Shown piece after piece: positions 8,259 through 17,046 of a stretch of 64,000 bases of DNA. A program made the translations under genes and the position numbers. Source of the DNA: Massilia sp. BJB1822 (GTDB lineage Bacteria > Pseudomonadota > Gammaproteobacteria > Burkholderiales > Burkholderiaceae_D); NCBI RefSeq assembly GCF_013369485.1, contig NZ_JABWEB010000013.1, positions 1 to 64,000 of the forward strand, given 5' to 3'. Within the stretch, counting starts at the first letter, position 1; every line of letters starts with the position of its first letter. The notes under the pieces were generated by a model, which did not search any database, was not told the origin of the DNA, and saw only the letters and a list, made by a program, of their open reading frames with translations.

Positions 8259-8987
8259 ATGGGCACAACACGCATAGGCTGTGCCTCTTGGTCAGTTCCG
8301 CGCCAGGAGGCGGATGCATTCCCGGCTGCGGGCAGCCACCTAGAACGCTATGCGCAGGTATTCAACTGCGTGGAGATCAACTCGTCCTTTTACCGTCCGC
8401 ATCAACGCAAGACTTATGAGCGCTGGGCTGCCACGGTACCGGACGACTTTCTCTTTTCTGTCAAACTGCCGCGCACCATCACGCATGACGCCAGGCTGGC
8501 CGGCAGCGATGACCTGTTGGCGCGCTTCGCCAATGAAGTCGCAGGCCTTGGGGCGAAGCTGGGCTGCCTGCTGATGCAAATGGCGCCGAGCCACGCCTTC
8601 GATCAAGCCAGCGCCGCCGCTTTTTTCCACGCACTGCGCACCCGAGTCGGCTGCCTGCTCGCCTGCGAGGGCCGCCATCCGAGCTGGTTCGGCGCTAACG
8701 CCAGCAATCTGCTGCACGAACAAGGTGTCGTCCGCGTCATCGCCGACCCACCCATAGGCGATGCTGGGCCATACCGTCCCACAACTAGCGCCTGCTACAT
8801 CCGCCTGCACGGCAGTCCTCAAGTTTACTACTCCGCCTATTCCGCAGAGCGCTTGCGCAAAATCGCAGCCTTCATACATGAGCAAGACCAATCCTGGTGC
8901 ATCTTCGACAACACTGCGGCCGGAGCCGCCGTTCCCGATGCTCTCGCCCTATGCGCCATGCGCCACCACCAAGGCATGAAGAGCTAG
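8259..8987 (+). CDS. DUF72 domain protein
   Basis: 242 residues with the DUF72 (YecE-like, TIM-barrel-like) layout: N-terminal RIGCASWSVPR, then VEINSSFYRPHQRKTYERWA and FLFSVKLPRTITHD. The C-terminal part has YIRLHGS and WCIFDNTAAGAA, matching the conserved RLHG and FNNT-like motifs. The ATG at 8259 is preceded by GAGGAG, so the in-frame ATG 15 bases upstream is less likely. Biochemical function is unknown. Confidence 0.85.
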   Translation: MGTTRIGCASWSVPRQEADAFPAAGSHLERYAQVFNCVEINSSFYRPHQRKTYERWAATVPDDFLFSVKLPRTITHDARLAGSDDLLARFANEVAGLGAKLGCLLMQMAPSHAFDQASAAAFFHALRTRVGCLLACEGRHPSWFGANASNLLHEQGVVRVIADPPIGDAGPYRPTTSACYIRLHGSPQVYYSAYSAERLRKIAAFIHEQDQSWCIFDNTAAGAAVPDALALCAMRHHQGMKS

Positions 8988-9039
8988 GTATTAATGCATC
9001 CAGCCCACCTTGATTGCCTGGCCCGCGTCCCATTATCTC

Positions 9040-10266
9040 TTACGGGAGTTTGCTTACCGGGTCCGCATGCTCAATGGCGCGCAACTCATGGCGGTAGGTC
9101 AATGCCAGCGCTCCCGCATTCTCTTCATCGGAGAACCAGCTTGCCTTCAAAATCACGGCGTTGATGCGGCGGTTGTGCTTTCCCGACAATTCCTGCTGCA
9201 GCTTGGTGGCCAGCGCTTCCAGATCCTGCTGCGCCCGCGGATAGCCCGTCGGGAATGGCACGCGGATCCAGATCACGCCCGGCCCCGACGGCGGAATCTG
9301 CCCCACGGCCGAATTGAAGGAATTTAGCGCGCCGCGATACTTGTCCGGCGGGTTCGCATTGCTGAAGCCAAATTCCTTCGGATTGCGCATCAACACAATG
9401 CCGCCATCCTGCGGTTCGATATCCGCATGCCACTCGTAATACTCGTCGCCCGCATCCATCAAGGCAGCCTGCTGCTCGGCATCGGGATCGCCCAGGTAGC
9501 GCAAGGCGATTTCATACTTGCCGCTCTTGGAGCCGGCCTGGATGGTGAGCTTGTCCCTCTCGGCATGCTCCAGCATTTGCCGCCCCAGGCGCAAAATCCC
9601 TTCCTTCAAGTCCTCGATTTCCGATTTCGCGGGATCGTTCGCGGCATACACTCGCAGCGACAAATTGCTCTTCGCCGGTCCCCAGACCTTATACAGGCCA
9701 TCCTTCAGCGCCTCCCAGCAGGCGTGCACGGCCACGTCGCGCTCGCTCATCTCTTCCTTGTATTTGCACTCGGCCCAGAACTGCCGCCCTTGGGCGTCGC
9801 GCACCAGCAGGTCCGGCGAACGGGCGTCGCCTGTTTCAAGGAACTCGACCTCGTTTCCGCCATTCAGGTAAAAAACGGCGACCTCGACTTCAAAAGCGGC
9901 GGCCAGGAAGGCCTCGGCCTCCTTAAGCCGGCGAATCACGTGCTCGATCCCGGGCGCGTTCTTGGCCTTGACCAGATTGCTGGCAAAACTCGCCAGCAGC
10001 AGCAGGCTTTGATTCAGCGGCAGCTCGCCTTCCCCATCGGCCGGCAAGGCCTCGCATAGCCGATGCCATTGCACCAGCGGATGGCTCGGCTGATGCCTGA
10101 CGCGCAACTTAGTGTGATTGCGCTTGCCGGCTAATTGCCGGTCCTCGTCATCCTTCGCCAGGCGGCGTTTAAACCATTTGGTTCCCAGCAATTCGATTGC
10201 GGTCTGCAGGGATTGCTTGAAAGTCTCAGCATCCAGATCGAGTGGACGCGTTGCCGATGTGTTCAT
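9040..10266 (-). CDS. Hypothetical protein with PD-(D/E)XK nuclease-like motif
   Basis: 408 residues, no signal peptide. Residues 151-168 read SPDLLVRDAQGRQFWAECK: a PD pair (D152) on one strand, then E166-C-K168 on the next, the spacing of a PD-(D/E)XK restriction-endonuclease-like core. An alpha-helical N-terminal region of about 125 residues precedes it, and a C-terminal region of about 200 residues has no family I know. An AGGAA box precedes the ATG. It is monocistronic and divergent from the GntR operon. It could be a defence or repair nuclease, or an inactive relative; this is inference from one motif. Confidence 0.6.
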   Translation of the reverse strand: MNTSATRPLDLDAETFKQSLQTAIELLGTKWFKRRLAKDDEDRQLAGKRNHTKLRVRHQPSHPLVQWHRLCEALPADGEGELPLNQSLLLLASFASNLVKAKNAPGIEHVIRRLKEAEAFLAAAFEVEVAVFYLNGGNEVEFLETGDARSPDLLVRDAQGRQFWAECKYKEEMSERDVAVHACWEALKDGLYKVWGPAKSNLSLRVYAANDPAKSEIEDLKEGILRLGRQMLEHAERDKLTIQAGSKSGKYEIALRYLGDPDAEQQAALMDAGDEYYEWHADIEPQDGGIVLMRNPKEFGFSNANPPDKYRGALNSFNSAVGQIPPSGPGVIWIRVPFPTGYPRAQQDLEALATKLQQELSGKHNRRINAVILKASWFSDEENAGALALTYRHELRAIEHADPVSKLP

Positions 10267-10333
10267 TTTATTTCCTATGGGAAAATTTACAACATTCTAG
10301 CCGCTCCTTTCTCCTGGCGACGCCAAAAAGGGC

Positions 10334-10361
10334 TTGCGCCATTTAAATTTAGTGTTATAGT
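10334..10361 (+). promoter_or_regulatory. Candidate promoter of the GntR-ABC operon
   Basis: TTGCGC (10334-10339) and TATAGT (10356-10361) with a 16-base spacer. The -10 element lies inside the operator palindrome at 10352-10373, as expected for autorepression. Confidence 0.5.
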
Positions 10362-10373
10362 TAACTACAACAC
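10352..10373. promoter_or_regulatory. Operator palindrome for the YtrA-type regulator
   Basis: A 22-base inverted repeat with half sites GTGTTATAGTT and AACTACAACAC, matching at 10 of 11 positions, with a perfect TAGTTAACTA core. It sits about 35 bases before the GntR start codon and overlaps the predicted -10. The likely ligand is the GntR-type protein encoded next to it. Confidence 0.65.
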
Positions 10374-10407
10374 CGGTTAATCAACACACTACAGGAGGAG
10401 CCAATGT

Positions 10408-10767
10408 ATGTGGAATGACAATACGCCGATATACCGCCAGCTCAAGGAGCGGGTGGTCGGCATGATGCTCGACGGCTTGCTCAAGCCGGGCGACGCCCTG
10501 CCCTCGGTGCGGCAGATCGCCGCCGACTATCAGCTCAACCCGATCACCGTCTCGCGCGCGTATCAGGAACTGGTCGATGAAACCTTGGTAGAAAAACGGA
10601 GGGGATTAGGTATGTATGTGAGCGATGGCGCTATCGACAAACTGCTGGCTTCCGAGCGCGAACGTTTTCTGCGCGAGGAATGGCCGGCCATGATGGAACG
10701 CATCCGCCGGCTGGGCCTCAATCTGGAACAGCTGCTGACGGCGGCCAAGGCGGGAGGCGCGGCATGA
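10408..10767 (+). CDS. GntR-family regulator, YtrA subfamily
   Basis: 119 residues: a winged-helix DNA-binding domain (residues about 7-75, with LKPGDALPSVRQIAADYQLNP and TVSRAYQELVDETLVEKRRG) followed by a short helical tail, as in the YtrA subfamily, whose members lack a large ligand domain. AGGAGGAG precedes two ATGs; the first (10404) opens a four-codon dead end, so the ATG at 10408 is the real start. The stop overlaps the ABC ATPase start (ATGA). Likely repressor of its own operon through the upstream palindrome. Confidence 0.9.
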   Translation: MWNDNTPIYRQLKERVVGMMLDGLLKPGDALPSVRQIAADYQLNPITVSRAYQELVDETLVEKRRGLGMYVSDGAIDKLLASERERFLREEWPAMMERIRRLGLNLEQLLTAAKAGGAA

Positions 10768-11621
10768 ATACCGTGATTCAGGCCAATGGCCTTAAAAAAT
10801 TCTACGGCAAGCAGGCGGCCTTGAAGGAAGCCAGCTTCGAGGTCCAGTCCGGCCGCATCGTGGGCCTGATCGGTCCCAATGGTTCGGGCAAGACCACCAC
10901 GCTGAAAGCCTTGCTGGGCCTGACCCAGTTCGAGGGCGAGCTGTCGGTGCTCGGTATGGACCCACGCACCCAGCGCGATGAGCTGATGCGCGATGTCTGC
11001 TTCATCGCCGATGTGGCGATTCTGCCGCGCTGGCTGAAGGTGCGCGACGCCATCGACTTCGTGGCCGGCGTGCATCCGCGCTTCAACCGCGAAAAGGCGG
11101 AGCGCTATCTGGCGCATACCAAGCTGTCGCCCGATATGAAGGTGAAGGCCATGTCCAAGGGCATGATCGTGCAGCTGCACCTGGCCCTGGTGATGGCGAT
11201 CGACGCCCGCCTGCTGGTGCTGGACGAGCCGACGCTGGGCCTGGATATCCTCTACCGCAAGCAGTTCTACCAGAACCTGCTGGAGGACTACTTCGACGAG
11301 AACCGCACCATCATCATCACCACCCACCAGATCGAGGAAGTCGAGCATATCCTGACTGACCTGCTGTTCATCCGCGAGGGCCAGATCACGCTGTCGGCCT
11401 CGATGGACGAGATCACCGACCGCTATACGGAAGTGATGGTGGAGCCGCAGCATATGGTGGCCGCCAATGCGCTGCAGCCGATGACGCAGCGCACCGTGTT
11501 CGGCAAGGCCGTGATGCTGTTCGACGGCGTCTCGCGCAAGCAACTGGAACTGTTTGGCGAACTGCGTACCCCCAGCGTGGCGGACCTGTTCGTGGCCAGC
11601 ATGAAAGGAACCTACGAATGA
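10764..11621 (+). CDS. ABC transporter ATP-binding protein
   Basis: 285 residues. Walker A is GPNGSGKT (residues 37-44) and Walker B is LLVLDEPTLGLD. The signature motif is degenerate: MSKGMIVQ in place of LSGGQ, as seen in YtrB-like ATPases. The H-loop (TTHQIEEVE) is present. The start at 10764 overlaps the GntR stop, and the end overlaps the permease start, each by ATGA, so the three are translated as a unit. Such modules often handle cell-envelope stress or peptide antibiotics; the substrate here is unknown. Confidence 0.92.
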   Translation: MNTVIQANGLKKFYGKQAALKEASFEVQSGRIVGLIGPNGSGKTTTLKALLGLTQFEGELSVLGMDPRTQRDELMRDVCFIADVAILPRWLKVRDAIDFVAGVHPRFNREKAERYLAHTKLSPDMKVKAMSKGMIVQLHLALVMAIDARLLVLDEPTLGLDILYRKQFYQNLLEDYFDENRTIIITTHQIEEVEHILTDLLFIREGQITLSASMDEITDRYTEVMVEPQHMVAANALQPMTQRTVFGKAVMLFDGVSRKQLELFGELRTPSVADLFVASMKGTYE

Positions 11622-12574
11622 ATACCATGAAATGGCTGATCCGCCGCGAATACTGGGAAAACAAGGGCATGCTCTTATGGTTTCCGCTGGGCGTAGCTGG
11701 CAGCATTGTTTTTCTCGCGCTGGCGGCCCTGGCCAAGGGGCACCATGCCAATCTGCATCTGGACGGACAGGCCGTCTTCGATGGCTCGCTGACTACGCTG
11801 GCGGCGGCGGAACGGCTGGCCCTGGTGCAGGCCACGTCCACGCTGTATCCGGCCATCGCCTTGCCGCTGTTTATCCTGACCGCCTTCCTCGCGCTGTTCT
11901 ACTGTCTGCATAGCCTGCACGACGAGCGCCGCGACCGCAGCATCCTGTTCTGGAAGTCGCTGCCGATATCGGATGAAATGACGGTGCTGTCGAAGGCTGC
12001 GCTGGCACTGGTGGTGCTGCCCTTTACCATCATGGTAATCGCGCTGGCAACGTCGCTGCTGATTTTGCTGCTGCTGTACACAGCGCTTGCCCTGGATGGC
12101 GTGAACCTGTTCGGCAACCTGCTCTCCACGCCGGACTTTTACCTGACGCCCCTGCGCCTGCTGTCGCTGCTGCCGGTGTACACGCTGTGGGCCTTGCCTG
12201 CGGTGGGCTGGCTGCTGCTGGTGTCGAGCTGGGCACGCAACAAGGTCTTCCTGTGGGGCGTGATCGCGCCGCTCCTGACGGCCGGCGTGCTGGGCTGGGT
12301 CAGCAAGATTTTCAGCCTGGGCGTGGACATGCGCTGGATCTTCGAACACCTGATCGCCCGCATGCTGGTCAGCATTCTGCCTGGATCGTGGTTCCTGTTC
12401 GACCGCTCCTCCCATAGCTCGATGGAAGGCGTTGGCCCAGCACAGGCAGCGCAAACCCTGTACGCCACTTCATGGTCCTCGCTCGCCACGCCAACCGTGT
12501 GGATCGGCGCGGTAGCGGGTGTGCTGATGATCGTGGCGGCGATCCGCATCCGCCGCTGGCGCGAAGAAGGTTAA
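11618..12574 (+). CDS. ABC-2-type transporter permease
   Basis: 318 residues with about six hydrophobic segments, including GVAGSIVFLALAALA, LPLFILTAFLALFYC, LALVVLPFTIMVIALATSLL and LLPVYTLWALPAVGWLLLV. An RREYWENK start and a periplasmic loop after the first segment fit ABC-2-like permeases. It is the third gene of the operon and forms the membrane partner of the ATPase. Its TAA lies within a shared TTAA with the convergent AraC-type gene. Confidence 0.85.
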   Translation: MNTMKWLIRREYWENKGMLLWFPLGVAGSIVFLALAALAKGHHANLHLDGQAVFDGSLTTLAAAERLALVQATSTLYPAIALPLFILTAFLALFYCLHSLHDERRDRSILFWKSLPISDEMTVLSKAALALVVLPFTIMVIALATSLLILLLLYTALALDGVNLFGNLLSTPDFYLTPLRLLSLLPVYTLWALPAVGWLLLVSSWARNKVFLWGVIAPLLTAGVLGWVSKIFSLGVDMRWIFEHLIARMLVSILPGSWFLFDRSSHSSMEGVGPAQAAQTLYATSWSSLATPTVWIGAVAGVLMIVAAIRIRRWREEG

Positions 12575-13344
12575 GCCCGTCCTGACACGCCCAGCATGGC
12601 GCGATACTGGCTGGGCGTGACGCCGACCGTGGCGCGGAACTGGCGGGTGAAGGCACTGTGGTCGGCATAGCCGCAAGCCTGGGCGATGTCGGCCACGCTG
12701 GCCTTACTGCCCAGCAGGCGCGAAGCGGCGTCGAGCCGGGTCTTGATGATGAACTGGCGCGGCGTCAGGTGGAAGATGCGCAGGAAGTAGCGTTCGATCT
12801 GGGCCACCGACATATTTGCCGTCTGCGCCAGATCGGTCAGGTTCAGCGGCTGATCGTAGCGCTCATGGATCAGGCTTACCGCCGCCGCCACCTTGTGATA
12901 TGCGGGATTCTTCTTGTCCTCCATCGCCAGATCGCGCGAAATGCCGGCCAGGCCCACGATCTCCCCCGACTTGCTGCGCAGCGCCGTTTTGCGCGTCAGG
13001 CACCAGCCGGGATCGCGGTTGGGATAGAGGTGCAGCTCCAGCTGGTCGTCGATCTCGCTGCGGCCCGCCAGCACCTCCAGATCCTGGGCCAGATAGCGCT
13101 GGCCAAAAGGCTGGGAAAATACTTCGGCCGGCGTGCGGCCGATCAGTGCGGCCTTGTCCTTCAAGCCGCAGCGCCGCACCAGCGTATCGTTGACCACCAC
13201 ATAGCGGCCCATGCTGTCCTTGACGAAGAACACCACGTCGGACAAGGCGTCAAACAGGGTTTCGGCGAAAAACACATCGCCTATCGTCCCGCTCAGCGCC
13301 AAGCGCGCATCGTTCCTTTGCACCGCCGCCCCTGCTGACTTCAT
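12571..13344 (-). CDS. PAS-AraC family regulator of hydroxyproline catabolism
   Basis: 257 residues from the ATG at 13344, which has GGAGAGG just upstream; longer in-frame starts exist at 13356 and 13446. A PAS-like sensor (residues about 20-135, with VFFVKDSMGRYVVVNDTLV) precedes an AraC/XylS helix-turn-helix pair (LTDLAQTANMSVAQIERYF and VADIAQACGYADHSAFTRQF). It is divergent from the hydroxyproline operon, so it is the probable activator responding to hydroxyproline. The binding target may be the direct repeat at 13388-13403. Confidence 0.85.
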   Translation of the reverse strand: MKSAGAAVQRNDARLALSGTIGDVFFAETLFDALSDVVFFVKDSMGRYVVVNDTLVRRCGLKDKAALIGRTPAEVFSQPFGQRYLAQDLEVLAGRSEIDDQLELHLYPNRDPGWCLTRKTALRSKSGEIVGLAGISRDLAMEDKKNPAYHKVAAAVSLIHERYDQPLNLTDLAQTANMSVAQIERYFLRIFHLTPRQFIIKTRLDAASRLLGSKASVADIAQACGYADHSAFTRQFRATVGVTPSQYRAMLGVSGRA

Positions 13345-13387
13345 CCGCCTCTCCATTTTTCCGTTGCGGGATTCTCGCACAGCTCGC

Positions 13388-13403
13388 GCCGATTGTGCCG
13401 ATT
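13388..13403. promoter_or_regulatory. Direct repeat, candidate AraC-type binding site
   Basis: GCCGATT occurs at 13388-13394 and again at 13397-13403, 9 bases apart, in the 122-base gap between the AraC-type gene and the epimerase. AraC-family proteins often bind direct repeats in such gaps. No test beyond position. Confidence 0.35.
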
Positions 13404-13466
13404 TCGTCATTAAAGCCACGCAGCGCGGGCAAGACGGCGCCGCCAAACAGGCATAAGATGGCGAGC

Positions 13467-14402
13467 ATGAAAACCATCTCGATTATCGACACCCACACCG
13501 GCGGCGAGCCGACCCGCCTGGTGACCGAGGGCGGCCCCGATCTGGGCCAAGGCCCGCTGAGCGAGCGGCTTGCGCTGCTGCGGCGGGAGCATGACAGTTT
13601 CCGTTCCGCCGTGGTCTGCGAGCCGCGCGGATCGGACGTGCTGGTGGGCGCCCTGCTGTGCCAGCCGCATGCACCCGATTGTGCCGCAGGCGTCATCTTC
13701 TTCAACAATGTCGGCTATCTCGGCATGTGCGGCCACGGCACCATCGGCCTGATCGCGTCGCTGGCGCATATGGGGCGCATCGGCACCGGACGGCACCGCA
13801 TCGATACGCCGGTGGGCGTGGTGGAGGCCGAACTGCATGCGGACGGCAGCGTGACGGTGGAAAATGTACCGGCTTACCGCCTGCACCGCCAGGTATCGGT
13901 GCAGGTTCCCGGCCATGGCACCGTCACGGGCGACGTGGCGTGGGGCGGCAACTGGTTCTTCCTGGTGGAGGAACACGGCATGGAGCTGCGCGTGGAAAAC
14001 GCGCCGGCGCTCAGCTTCTTCACCGCGAATATCCGCGCTGCGCTGGAAAAGGCGGGCATCACCGGCGCCGATGGCGCGCTGATCGACCATATCGAATTGT
14101 TCGCGCCTTCGCGCAGCGGCAAGGGCGACAGCCAGAACTTCGTGCTCTGCCCCGGCAATGCCTACGACCGCTCGCCTTGCGGCACCGGCACCTGCGCCAA
14201 GCTGGCCTGCCTGGCGGCCGAAGGCAAGCTGGCCGAAGGCGAGGAGTGGCGACAAGAGAGCATCGTCGGCAGCGTGTTCACCGGCTCCTACAACTACAGC
14301 GATGGCCAGCTGATTCCCCGCGTTCGCGGCCAGGCCTGGGTCAATGCGCTGGCGACGCTGATTCTCGACCCATCCGACCCACTGGCATGGGGTATTCGTT
14401 GA
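13467..14402 (+). CDS. lhpA: 4-hydroxyproline 2-epimerase
   Basis: Converts trans-4-hydroxy-L-proline to cis-4-hydroxy-D-proline, the first catabolic step. The protein belongs to the proline racemase fold and has both catalytic cysteines: C88 in GMCGHG and C238 in SPCGTGTC, which separates epimerases from the Cys/Thr dehydratases. Length is 311 residues. I chose the ATG at 13467 (MKTISIIDTHTGGEP); an ATG at 13458 would add three residues. It leads an operon of five genes with overlapping or close junctions. Confidence 0.93.
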   Translation: MKTISIIDTHTGGEPTRLVTEGGPDLGQGPLSERLALLRREHDSFRSAVVCEPRGSDVLVGALLCQPHAPDCAAGVIFFNNVGYLGMCGHGTIGLIASLAHMGRIGTGRHRIDTPVGVVEAELHADGSVTVENVPAYRLHRQVSVQVPGHGTVTGDVAWGGNWFFLVEEHGMELRVENAPALSFFTANIRAALEKAGITGADGALIDHIELFAPSRSGKGDSQNFVLCPGNAYDRSPCGTGTCAKLACLAAEGKLAEGEEWRQESIVGSVFTGSYNYSDGQLIPRVRGQAWVNALATLILDPSDPLAWGIR

Positions 14403-15532
14403 GCACAGCGAATCAAAGCGCGGACGTGATCGTGATCGGCGCCGGCATGATCGGCGCCGCCTGCGCCGATGCGCTGGCGGCACGCGGCCTGCAAGTCACG
14501 GTCGTCGAGCAGGATGCCATCGGCAGCGGCGCGACCGCGGCCGGCATGGGGCATCTGGTAGCGATGGACGACAATGCGGCGGAACTGGCGTTGTCGTCCT
14601 GGTCCATCCGCTTATGGAACGAGTTTGTGGACGAACATCCGCACAGCCATGAATACAGCCGCTGCGGCACCATCTGGGTTGCCAGCGACGAGGAGGAATT
14701 GGCAGCGGCCCAGGCCAAGGGCAACAATATGCGGGCGCACGGCCTGTCATGCGAGCTGCTGGATTCCCAGGCGCTGTACGGCCGGGAAGCGGCGCTGCGG
14801 CCCGGTCTTGCCGGCGGCCTGCTGGTGGGCGGCGATGGCCTGGTGTATCCGCCCAAAAGCGCGCGCATCCTGCTCGACCGCGCGCGCAGCAGGGGCGCGC
14901 AACTGGTGGCTGGCACGGTAGCAGCCATCGAGGATCGGGCCGTGCTGCTGCGCGACGGCAGCCGTCTGCATGCGGACAGCATCGTGCTGGCGGCCGGCGC
15001 GCGCTGCACCGAACTTTTGCCCGGCCTGCCCTTGCAGGCGAAGAAAGGCCACCTGGCCATCACCGATCGCTATCCCGGCTTTATCCGCCATCAATTGGTG
15101 GAACTGGGCTATATCAAGAGCGCCCATGCGGCCAGCGGCGATTCGGTCGCCTTCAATCTTCAGCCCCGGCCCACGGGGCAGATACTGATCGGCTCCTCGC
15201 GCCAGTTCAGCGCCAGCCTGGATGCCGAACCGGCCATGCTCTCGCGCATGCTGCGCCATGCCGCCAGCTTTGTGCCGCAATTGACCGGGCTGAATGTGCT
15301 GCGCTGCTGGACCGGCCTGCGCGCCGCCAGTCCCGATGGCCTGCCCCTGATCGGCCCCTGGCCTGCACGGCGCGGCCTGTGGCTGGCGACCGGCCATGAA
15401 GGGCTGGGCATCACCACCTCGCTCGCCACCGCGCAACTGCTGGCGGTGCAAATGACGGACGGCAGCGTGCCGATCCCCCTCCCGCCTTATCTGCCGCAGC
15501 GCTTTATGCTCCCGCCATCGAACCATGTCTGA
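14387..15532 (+). CDS. lhpB: D-hydroxyproline dehydrogenase, FAD-binding DAO-type subunit
   Basis: Oxidises cis-4-hydroxy-D-proline to 1-pyrroline-4-hydroxy-2-carboxylate. A Rossmann FAD motif is at the N-terminus (VIVIGAGMIGAACADALAAR) and the DAO-family C-terminus has GLRAASPDGLPLIGP and GHEGLGITTS. The start is uncertain: ATG at 14387 gives 381 residues and overlaps the epimerase by 16 bases, while a TTG at 14399 overlapping its stop has GGGG upstream. The following two genes supply the iron-sulfur and second flavin subunits of a heteromeric enzyme. The symbol follows Pseudomonas usage. Confidence 0.85.
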   Translation: MGYSLSTANQSADVIVIGAGMIGAACADALAARGLQVTVVEQDAIGSGATAAGMGHLVAMDDNAAELALSSWSIRLWNEFVDEHPHSHEYSRCGTIWVASDEEELAAAQAKGNNMRAHGLSCELLDSQALYGREAALRPGLAGGLLVGGDGLVYPPKSARILLDRARSRGAQLVAGTVAAIEDRAVLLRDGSRLHADSIVLAAGARCTELLPGLPLQAKKGHLAITDRYPGFIRHQLVELGYIKSAHAASGDSVAFNLQPRPTGQILIGSSRQFSASLDAEPAMLSRMLRHAASFVPQLTGLNVLRCWTGLRAASPDGLPLIGPWPARRGLWLATGHEGLGITTSLATAQLLAVQMTDGSVPIPLPPYLPQRFMLPPSNHV

Positions 15533-15788
15533 ACACGTGAACATCCTTATCGACGGCGAACGCCTCATCGTTGTTGCGGGCAGCAGCGTGGCGGCGGCCG
15601 TGGTACTGGCAAACGGCGGCGTTACGCGCCGGTCGGTGAACGGCATGCCGCGCGCGCCGTTATGCGGCATGGGCGTCTGCCATGAATGCCGCGTCAGCAT
15701 TGACGGCCGTGCCCACCAGCTGGCATGCCAGACCCTGTGTACCGAAGGCATGCGGATTCGCACCGGCTGCGCGGAGGGCGAGGCATGA
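15525..15788 (+). CDS. [2Fe-2S] subunit of D-hydroxyproline dehydrogenase
   Basis: 87 residues of a ferredoxin-like [2Fe-2S] small subunit. Cysteines are arranged as CGMGVCHEC with a further CQTLC, as in soxA/hcnA-type small subunits of amine dehydrogenases. It overlaps the preceding gene by 8 bases and the next by ATGA, so stoichiometric translation is likely. It probably passes electrons between the two flavoprotein subunits. In Pseudomonas the equivalent is an lhp gene; I leave the letter open. Confidence 0.85.
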   Translation: MSEHVNILIDGERLIVVAGSSVAAAVVLANGGVTRRSVNGMPRAPLCGMGVCHECRVSIDGRAHQLACQTLCTEGMRIRTGCAEGEA

Positions 15789-17032
15789 AGCGGGACTTCG
15801 ACGTGATCGTGATCGGCGCCGGCCCGGCCGGTCTGGCAGCCGCCAGTGCCGCAGCGGCGCATGGCGCCAGCGTCGCCATCGTGGACGACAATCCCTACTC
15901 CGGCGGCCAGATCTGGCGCGGCGGAGCCGCAGCGCAGCAGGACGAGCGGGCGCGCCAGCTATGGGCCGAGCTGCAGGCCAGGCAAGCGGTCGTGCTTCAG
16001 CAGACCCGCGTGCTGTATGCGCCCGAGCCAGGCAAGCTGCTGCTGCAAACGCCGCAACAGGCGCAGGTTTTGAGCTATCGGCGCCTTGTTCTTGCGACCG
16101 GAGCGCGTGAGTTGCTGTTGCCCTTCCCCGGCTGGACGCTGCCCGGCGTCAGCGGCGCGGGCGGCCTGCAGGCACTCGCCAAGGGCGGCTATCCGGTGCA
16201 GGGCAAGCGCGTGGTGGTGGCGGGGTCGGGACCGCTTTTGCTGGCGGTGGCGGCGACCTTGCAGGACAAGGGGGCGATCGTCAGCGCCATCGTCGAGCAG
16301 GCAGGCAGCATGCAGCTGGCGCGTTTCGCCCTCGGCCTGTTTGCCACGCCGGAAAAATTGAAACAGGCTATCCAGCTGGGCCGCAAACTCGGCAACGTGC
16401 CTTACTACCGCAACAGCTATATCAGCGCGGCCCACGGCGCGGGGATGCTGGAATCGGTCAGCGTGCGCCACGGCAGCCGCGATGAACGCTGGTCCTGCGA
16501 TCTGCTGGCCTGCGGCTACGGTCTGCTGCCCAATACCGAACTGGCCGCATCGCTCGGCTGCACTCTGCGCGGCCAGGCCGTGCAAGCCGACGAATGGCAG
16601 CAAACCTCGCAGCCGAACATCTTCTGCGCAGGCGAAAGCAGCGGCGTCGGCGGCGTCGATCTGGCGCTGGTGGAAGGCCGCATCGCCGGCTTGGCGGCCG
16701 TCGAGCGGCAGGATGAAGCCAGCCTCCACTTCGCCGAGCGCGCCCGCTGGCAGCGTTTCGCGGCGCGCCTGGAACGCGGCTTCGCCCTGCGCCCCGAGCT
16801 GCGCGCGCTGGCCGACGACGATACCATCGTCTGCCGCTGCGAGGACGTCTGCCACGGCGAACTGAAAGAGCACGAGAGCTGGCGCAGCGCCAAGCTGCAC
16901 ACCCGCTGCGGCATGGGTCCATGCCAGGGACGCATTTGCGGCGGCGCCACCGGCCTGTTGTACGGCTGGCGCCCCGATTCCGTTCGCGTGCCGGTCGTTC
17001 CGGCGCGCATAGACAGCATCATCACTTCATAA
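15785..17032 (+). CDS. NAD(P)/FAD-type subunit of D-hydroxyproline dehydrogenase
   Basis: 415 residues. An N-terminal FAD motif (DVIVIGAGPAGLAAASAAA), a second nucleotide-binding motif (VVVAGSGPLLLAVA) and a C-terminal BFD-like [2Fe-2S] region (CRCEDV then CGMGPCQGRIC). This is the large subunit layout of heteromeric amino-acid dehydrogenases such as HcnB and opine oxidase. The ATG at 15785 overlaps the small subunit stop; an upstream in-frame ATG would lie inside the small subunit gene. Confidence 0.88.
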   Translation: MKRDFDVIVIGAGPAGLAAASAAAAHGASVAIVDDNPYSGGQIWRGGAAAQQDERARQLWAELQARQAVVLQQTRVLYAPEPGKLLLQTPQQAQVLSYRRLVLATGARELLLPFPGWTLPGVSGAGGLQALAKGGYPVQGKRVVVAGSGPLLLAVAATLQDKGAIVSAIVEQAGSMQLARFALGLFATPEKLKQAIQLGRKLGNVPYYRNSYISAAHGAGMLESVSVRHGSRDERWSCDLLACGYGLLPNTELAASLGCTLRGQAVQADEWQQTSQPNIFCAGESSGVGGVDLALVEGRIAGLAAVERQDEASLHFAERARWQRFAARLERGFALRPELRALADDDTIVCRCEDVCHGELKEHESWRSAKLHTRCGMGPCQGRICGGATGLLYGWRPDSVRVPVVPARIDSIITS

Positions 17033-17046
17033 CCAAGGAGACAAGC

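Noticed and set aside
10404..10418. ATG at 10404 as start of the GntR gene
   Set aside because: It opens only four codons before a stop; the ATG at 10408 is in frame with the GntR domain.
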